Source: Robiginitomaculum sp. (lineage in GTDB: Bacteria > Pseudomonadota > Alphaproteobacteria > Caulobacterales > Maricaulaceae). Taken from it: a stretch of DNA of 64,000 nucleotides. The notes beneath the pieces are model-generated. The model was not told the DNA's origin and searched no databases. It was given only the letters and a program-made list of their open reading frames with translations. The position numbers and the translations under genes are program-made. How positions within the stretch are numbered: position 1 is the stretch's first letter; every line of letters starts with the position of its first letter. The DNA lies in contig NVWK01000011.1 of NCBI GenBank assembly GCA_002733605.1, positions 310,001 to 374,000 of the forward strand, written 5' to 3'. Positions 60,472-64,000 of this stretch are shown here, one piece after another.

Positions 60472-63400
60472 TTAAGCAGAGAGAGCGGTGCTTGTTGTGC
60501 TTTGGCGGGTTTGCTTTTCACGCACAAACCGGATGGAGCTGAACAATTCGCTGACAATCACCGGCTTGGTCAAGAACACATCTGCACCAGCGGCTAAACA
60601 CTGGGCATTGTTTTCGGCAGAGGCATCTGCAGTCAGAGCGATAATCGGCACATGTTGATGCGGTCCCGGGTTTTTACGAATGTTTTCGGTGGTTTCTATA
60701 CCGTTCATAATCGGCATGCGAATATCCATTAAAATCACGTCAAATATTTGAGTTTCCATGATTTCAAGTGCTTTTTTCCCGTGTTCTGCCATGGTGATCT
60801 GGCAGCCTACCGGTTCAAGAAGGGCGCGAAGGACAACCTGATTGGCCAGTAAATCTTCGACGACGAGAATGTTTAAGCCTTCAAGCTTATCATGGGAAAT
60901 TGCGCCTGTGTTTTCGCGTGGTGTGCGTCGGGTGAAGCCTCTGCGGGGTTCATCTGCTAGTGGTTTAGCAGGCTGTAGTTCCGCGGTTTGGGGTTCAGTT
61001 GCCTGTAGCTCTTCTAGTTGTAGCGTATCTAACTGTAGTTCCGGATCCACTGGTGTGAGTGTGGGCGCGGGTGTTGGCACATTCGTGGGTGCATTAAGCT
61101 CAGGGGTTACTGTGGCCGCAGGGGCTATGGGGGCAGGGGCTATTGGCGCCTGTGCCTGGGTCATAGCCGGGGCTGGATACGGGGTGGGCGCTGTAACCGG
61201 TGCGGCTTCAGGGATAACAGCTTCAACGACAGGTTCAGGCACAGCAGGTTGTGTTACAGCAATTTCTGGGGGCTGTGTCACAACAGGTTCTGTTACAATG
61301 TGCTGTTCAGTTACGGTTTCGACAGCCGGTTTCTTGTCATAAAAACTATCAGGATTTATGACTGTTTCCAGTTCAACATCGGCGTCAGGTTCAAGTAGAC
61401 GAGAAAGCTCGCTAAAATCCGTTTCGGTGTCGTCTTGTATATCAAGGCTGGCGGCGGTTGAAGCCTCTTCACTCTGGTAGTTTTCATTCTGGTAGTTTTC
61501 GGGGGCTTTGTCGCCCGCGCTTTGTTCAGAAATATCTTGCTTGGGCAAAAGCTCTTGCGGCATAATATCCTCTGGTCCAACAGGAGATTCGGGCTCTGTA
61601 CCAGTGTCAGCGCCAGTGTCACTGGCTAAAGCTGCCGCGTTTTCTTGTTCTTTTTGGAGAGCTTTTTGGGCTTTTTTCTCTTGCTTTTCTTTGGCGGCAG
61701 CCTCTCTTTTGGCTTTCAGCTTTTCAAAAGAAATGGCTGGAGAGAAGTCTACGACCTGTTGCTCTGTATTTGGTTCGGCTGTGAAATTAGGGCGCTGGGT
61801 TTCTTCATCAAATGTCGCGTCTTGTGCGCTACATGTTTTCACTGTCATAACAAATTCTGTTCCGCGTCCCGGGGTAGAGCTCATGGTGATGTCACCCCCC
61901 ATGAGTCTGGCGAGCCCACGGGTTACGGCCAATCCAACACCGGCGCCGCCATGGTTGCGGGTGATAGAAGTGTCGGCCTGAATAAAGGGTTTGAATAATT
62001 TGCTTTTCGCGCCTTCGCTAATGCCCTGGCCTGTATCTGCAATGATCAGGTTAAGCGTACGCACAGGACTGACAAGGCTTTCCGGCTCGCTCAGAGTGAT
62101 GTGAATATGAATCCGGCCTTGTTCGGTAAATTTAATGGCATTGGAGATGAGGTTGGACAGAGCCTGTTTGATACGGATGCTGTCGAGCATGATGTCCTCG
62201 GGGATATCTTTGGCGACATGACAGGTAAATTGTATTTGGGCCGTATCTATTTGCGGTTTGAACACCCTGTAGAGGCCATCAGCGAGCTGATAAATGTTCG
62301 TTGGCGCAGTAACAATATCCAAAGTTCCGGATTCCATCTGTGACATATCTATGATCCCATTTAGGATTTCGAGCAGATTATGCCCGGAATCCAGTATGAT
62401 TTTGTTTTGATCCCGAAGAGTCTGGGTTTCACCATATTCGTATAATAACCCTGAAATCCCTATTATCCCGTTAAGAGGCGTACGTAATTCGTGTGACATG
62501 ACGGATAAAAACTGTGATTTGGCTCTATCTCCGGCTTTGGCGACGTGTGCAGCTGTGGTTAAAGCCCTGTTTGTGCGTTGTCTCCATACGGCGATGGCGA
62601 TTGCGGCAAGGGTAATAAATAACAAACTACCCGCAAGCGATACCAAGAGGACGACACTGCGTTGTTTGGCATCAAGTTCTTTTTGCTGAAGATCAATTTC
62701 CCGTTCCTGGGCTGCTTCACGCTCTTGTTGGCGTTGTTTGCTGTTTTCCAGTTCGGCCAATTGGCTTTGGGCTGTAAGATTAATGCGCTTGAAGGTCTGT
62801 TCCATCTCTGCATTTAATTGGGTGTTGACCAATTTGTAGGTTGCGGCCGCGTCATTTCGGGCGACAGCAAGCAGCGCTTCGGCATGTAATTTACGTTTAT
62901 TAAACCCTGTAATGTCGATTCCGGATTTTTTTGCCAAAACGTCAAATCGTTGGAAACTGGCGTTTGTTCCATGGGTATCCCCCATGCCCGCGAGAGAAAT
63001 AGCAAGCTGTGCTTCCAAGCTCAGCTCGATACGAACATTTTTTTCTATTTTCAAGGCATCCAGCAAATAGGGTTTTGCTTTCGCGTATTCGCCCGTATTA
63101 TTTAGACTTTGTGCGTAGCGCAGATAGGCAATGCTGTTGATGCCGAGATTGTTTTTCTTGGTCAGGGCGATGATAATTTCGGTGAGATCGGACGCTGTTT
63201 TATAGTCGCGCCATTTTTCAAATAAATAGGCCAAATTGCCAATATGGCCAATGCCGTCGACATTTCTGCCCATTTCCATCCCTTGCAGGACAACCTGTTC
63301 TGTCGCGGCAATTCCCAGTTTTGGATTGTTCACGAGGATGTACAAATAGGCAATCATGTCATTTGTCTCGTACATGGCTTCTTTGACATTTGGCCCGGGT

Positions 63401-63996
63401 GTTGTGGGGATGAGTTGATGGGCCATCTGTACCTGTGTCAGGGCGGTTGATAGCCTGAGGCTCTTACCATTATAGGCGGCTTCTATAGTATAGGCCCGAT
63501 TGGCAACGAACCAATTGGTACTGGATTGATACCGGTGGAGGGTGTTGATTAAACCTTCGGCGGTTTCGGGATTGAATGTATTGATGGATAGCTGGATAAA
63601 AATTGTGTTGATGGCGGCGATGTCCAAATCGGCGGCGCTTTTTTGCAAAACGGCTTCTTTTCGATAATGCTCGTTGATTTTTTCTGCATCAAGCGAATTG
63701 CGATAGCTTATAGTATCCATGGCAATCTGGCGGAGGGTCTGGAGCTTGGCTTCGGGCGATTTGTCGTATTGTTTTAAATTCGCATAGGCGAGGTTTGTGG
63801 CAATAATCAGGTTCTTTGAATATATGGTATTGGCGATTGTCAGGGCTTTGGCTCTGTCTTCGTCTGTTATGCCACCAGATGTTTGGGCATAGGCTTTTTC
63901 GCTGTACGCATATGCAAGAGAAAACATTGTTAGCATCAACAGAATATTGATACCCGCTCTTATAGATTCTAATATATGTTTCGCCGAGAATTGCAT
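60472..63996 (-). CDS. Hybrid sensor histidine kinase with C-terminal receiver
   Basis: The 1174-residue protein starts with a signal peptide (KAYAQ) and a helical, TPR-like periplasmic region to about residue 410. A coiled coil and one membrane helix (about 446-468) follow. The kinase core has FLSVMSHELRTPLNG (His502), SNAIKFTEQG (N box), IADTGQGIS and GGAGVGLAVTRGLARLMGGD (G boxes). A very long Glu/Pro/Ala/Thr-rich linker (about 720-1035) leads to a receiver domain with Asp1091 in VILMDIRMP and Lys in FLTKPV. No HPt domain is present, so a separate phosphotransfer protein is needed. The start is 4 nt from the window edge; its promoter is not visible. Confidence 0.9.
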   Translation of the reverse strand: MQFSAKHILESIRAGINILLMLTMFSLAYAYSEKAYAQTSGGITDEDRAKALTIANTIYSKNLIIATNLAYANLKQYDKSPEAKLQTLRQIAMDTISYRNSLDAEKINEHYRKEAVLQKSAADLDIAAINTIFIQLSINTFNPETAEGLINTLHRYQSSTNWFVANRAYTIEAAYNGKSLRLSTALTQVQMAHQLIPTTPGPNVKEAMYETNDMIAYLYILVNNPKLGIAATEQVVLQGMEMGRNVDGIGHIGNLAYLFEKWRDYKTASDLTEIIIALTKKNNLGINSIAYLRYAQSLNNTGEYAKAKPYLLDALKIEKNVRIELSLEAQLAISLAGMGDTHGTNASFQRFDVLAKKSGIDITGFNKRKLHAEALLAVARNDAAATYKLVNTQLNAEMEQTFKRINLTAQSQLAELENSKQRQQEREAAQEREIDLQQKELDAKQRSVVLLVSLAGSLLFITLAAIAIAVWRQRTNRALTTAAHVAKAGDRAKSQFLSVMSHELRTPLNGIIGISGLLYEYGETQTLRDQNKIILDSGHNLLEILNGIIDMSQMESGTLDIVTAPTNIYQLADGLYRVFKPQIDTAQIQFTCHVAKDIPEDIMLDSIRIKQALSNLISNAIKFTEQGRIHIHITLSEPESLVSPVRTLNLIIADTGQGISEGAKSKLFKPFIQADTSITRNHGGAGVGLAVTRGLARLMGGDITMSSTPGRGTEFVMTVKTCSAQDATFDEETQRPNFTAEPNTEQQVVDFSPAISFEKLKAKREAAAKEKQEKKAQKALQKEQENAAALASDTGADTGTEPESPVGPEDIMPQELLPKQDISEQSAGDKAPENYQNENYQSEEASTAASLDIQDDTETDFSELSRLLEPDADVELETVINPDSFYDKKPAVETVTEQHIVTEPVVTQPPEIAVTQPAVPEPVVEAVIPEAAPVTAPTPYPAPAMTQAQAPIAPAPIAPAATVTPELNAPTNVPTPAPTLTPVDPELQLDTLQLEELQATEPQTAELQPAKPLADEPRRGFTRRTPRENTGAISHDKLEGLNILVVEDLLANQVVLRALLEPVGCQITMAEHGKKALEIMETQIFDVILMDIRMPIMNGIETTENIRKNPGPHQHVPIIALTADASAENNAQCLAAGADVFLTKPVIVSELFSSIRFVREKQTRQSTTSTALSA

Positions 63997-64000
63997 ATTT

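Noticed and set aside
60842..61342. 166-codon plus-strand frame inside the kinase gene
   Set aside because: It is the antisense reading of the Pro/Ala linker and has only low-complexity Ser/Gly/Val.

Overview
The window is a chromosomal segment of a Gram-negative bacterium, most likely a marine Alphaproteobacterium of the Maricaulales/Caulobacterales type. The evidence is indirect: TonB-dependent uptake, several RND or MacAB export systems, alphaproteobacterial-looking DUF6502/DUF5666 genes, a CsgG-like secretion locus, LytTR signalling and a glucuronate-polysaccharide locus, in DNA of moderate GC content. No rRNA, tRNA, transposase, phage gene or CRISPR array was seen. About 50 protein genes are supported; the first is cut by the left edge and the last starts 4 nt from the right edge.

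Layout. 1-3400: RND/MMPL exporter, LolA-like protein and beta-barrel protein, in one operon. 3418-7722: an EEP-family hydrolase with its own promoter, a membrane-bound LytTR regulator, and a divergent alpha/beta-hydrolase lipoprotein, with a near-consensus LytTR double site between the last two. 7740-14151: two envelope loci. One is a minus-strand operon with a repeat-built secreted protein, a small secreted protein and a CsgG-like lipoprotein. The other is a plus-strand operon with a LpoB/CsgG-fold protein and two unrecognised exported proteins. 14269-19153: MacA-type adaptor, split MacB (ATPase plus permease) and a TolC-like channel. 19246-27087: TonB receptor, TetR regulator, acyl-CoA ligase, two hydrolases and an MFS carrier, probably a catabolic island for an ester or carboxylic acid.

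27096-35283: fatty acid hydroxylase, then a periplasmic sugar-oxidation set (gluconate-2-dehydrogenase subunit-3-like protein, GMC flavoprotein, xylose-isomerase-like protein), MsrA, a glutaredoxin-GNAT fusion and SelO. 35371-39293: a four-gene group (repeat protein with a basic tail, beta-barrel protein, DUF6502 protein, DUF5666 membrane protein). The first gene and the DUF6502 gene carry the same 17-bp palindrome in their promoters. 39312-49313: GH2 beta-glucuronidase-like enzyme divergent from an operon-like run of aldo/keto reductase, TolB-like protein, Gfo/Idh/MocA dehydrogenase, sugar isomerase, MFS carrier and GH67 alpha-glucuronidase, with a LacI-type operator between the divergent arms. 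49989-64000: M20 peptidase, cupin, M49-like lipoprotein, AraC regulator, an RND pump with its adaptor, a PhzF protein and a large hybrid histidine kinase.

The most interesting points are the shared palindrome of the DUF6502/DUF5666 group, the compact curli-like locus, the tandem 15-nt duplications that copy stop codons at three gene ends, the LytTR site, and several strong hairpins or candidate small RNAs in the gene-free stretches. All functional calls rest on reading motifs by eye; no database search was run.
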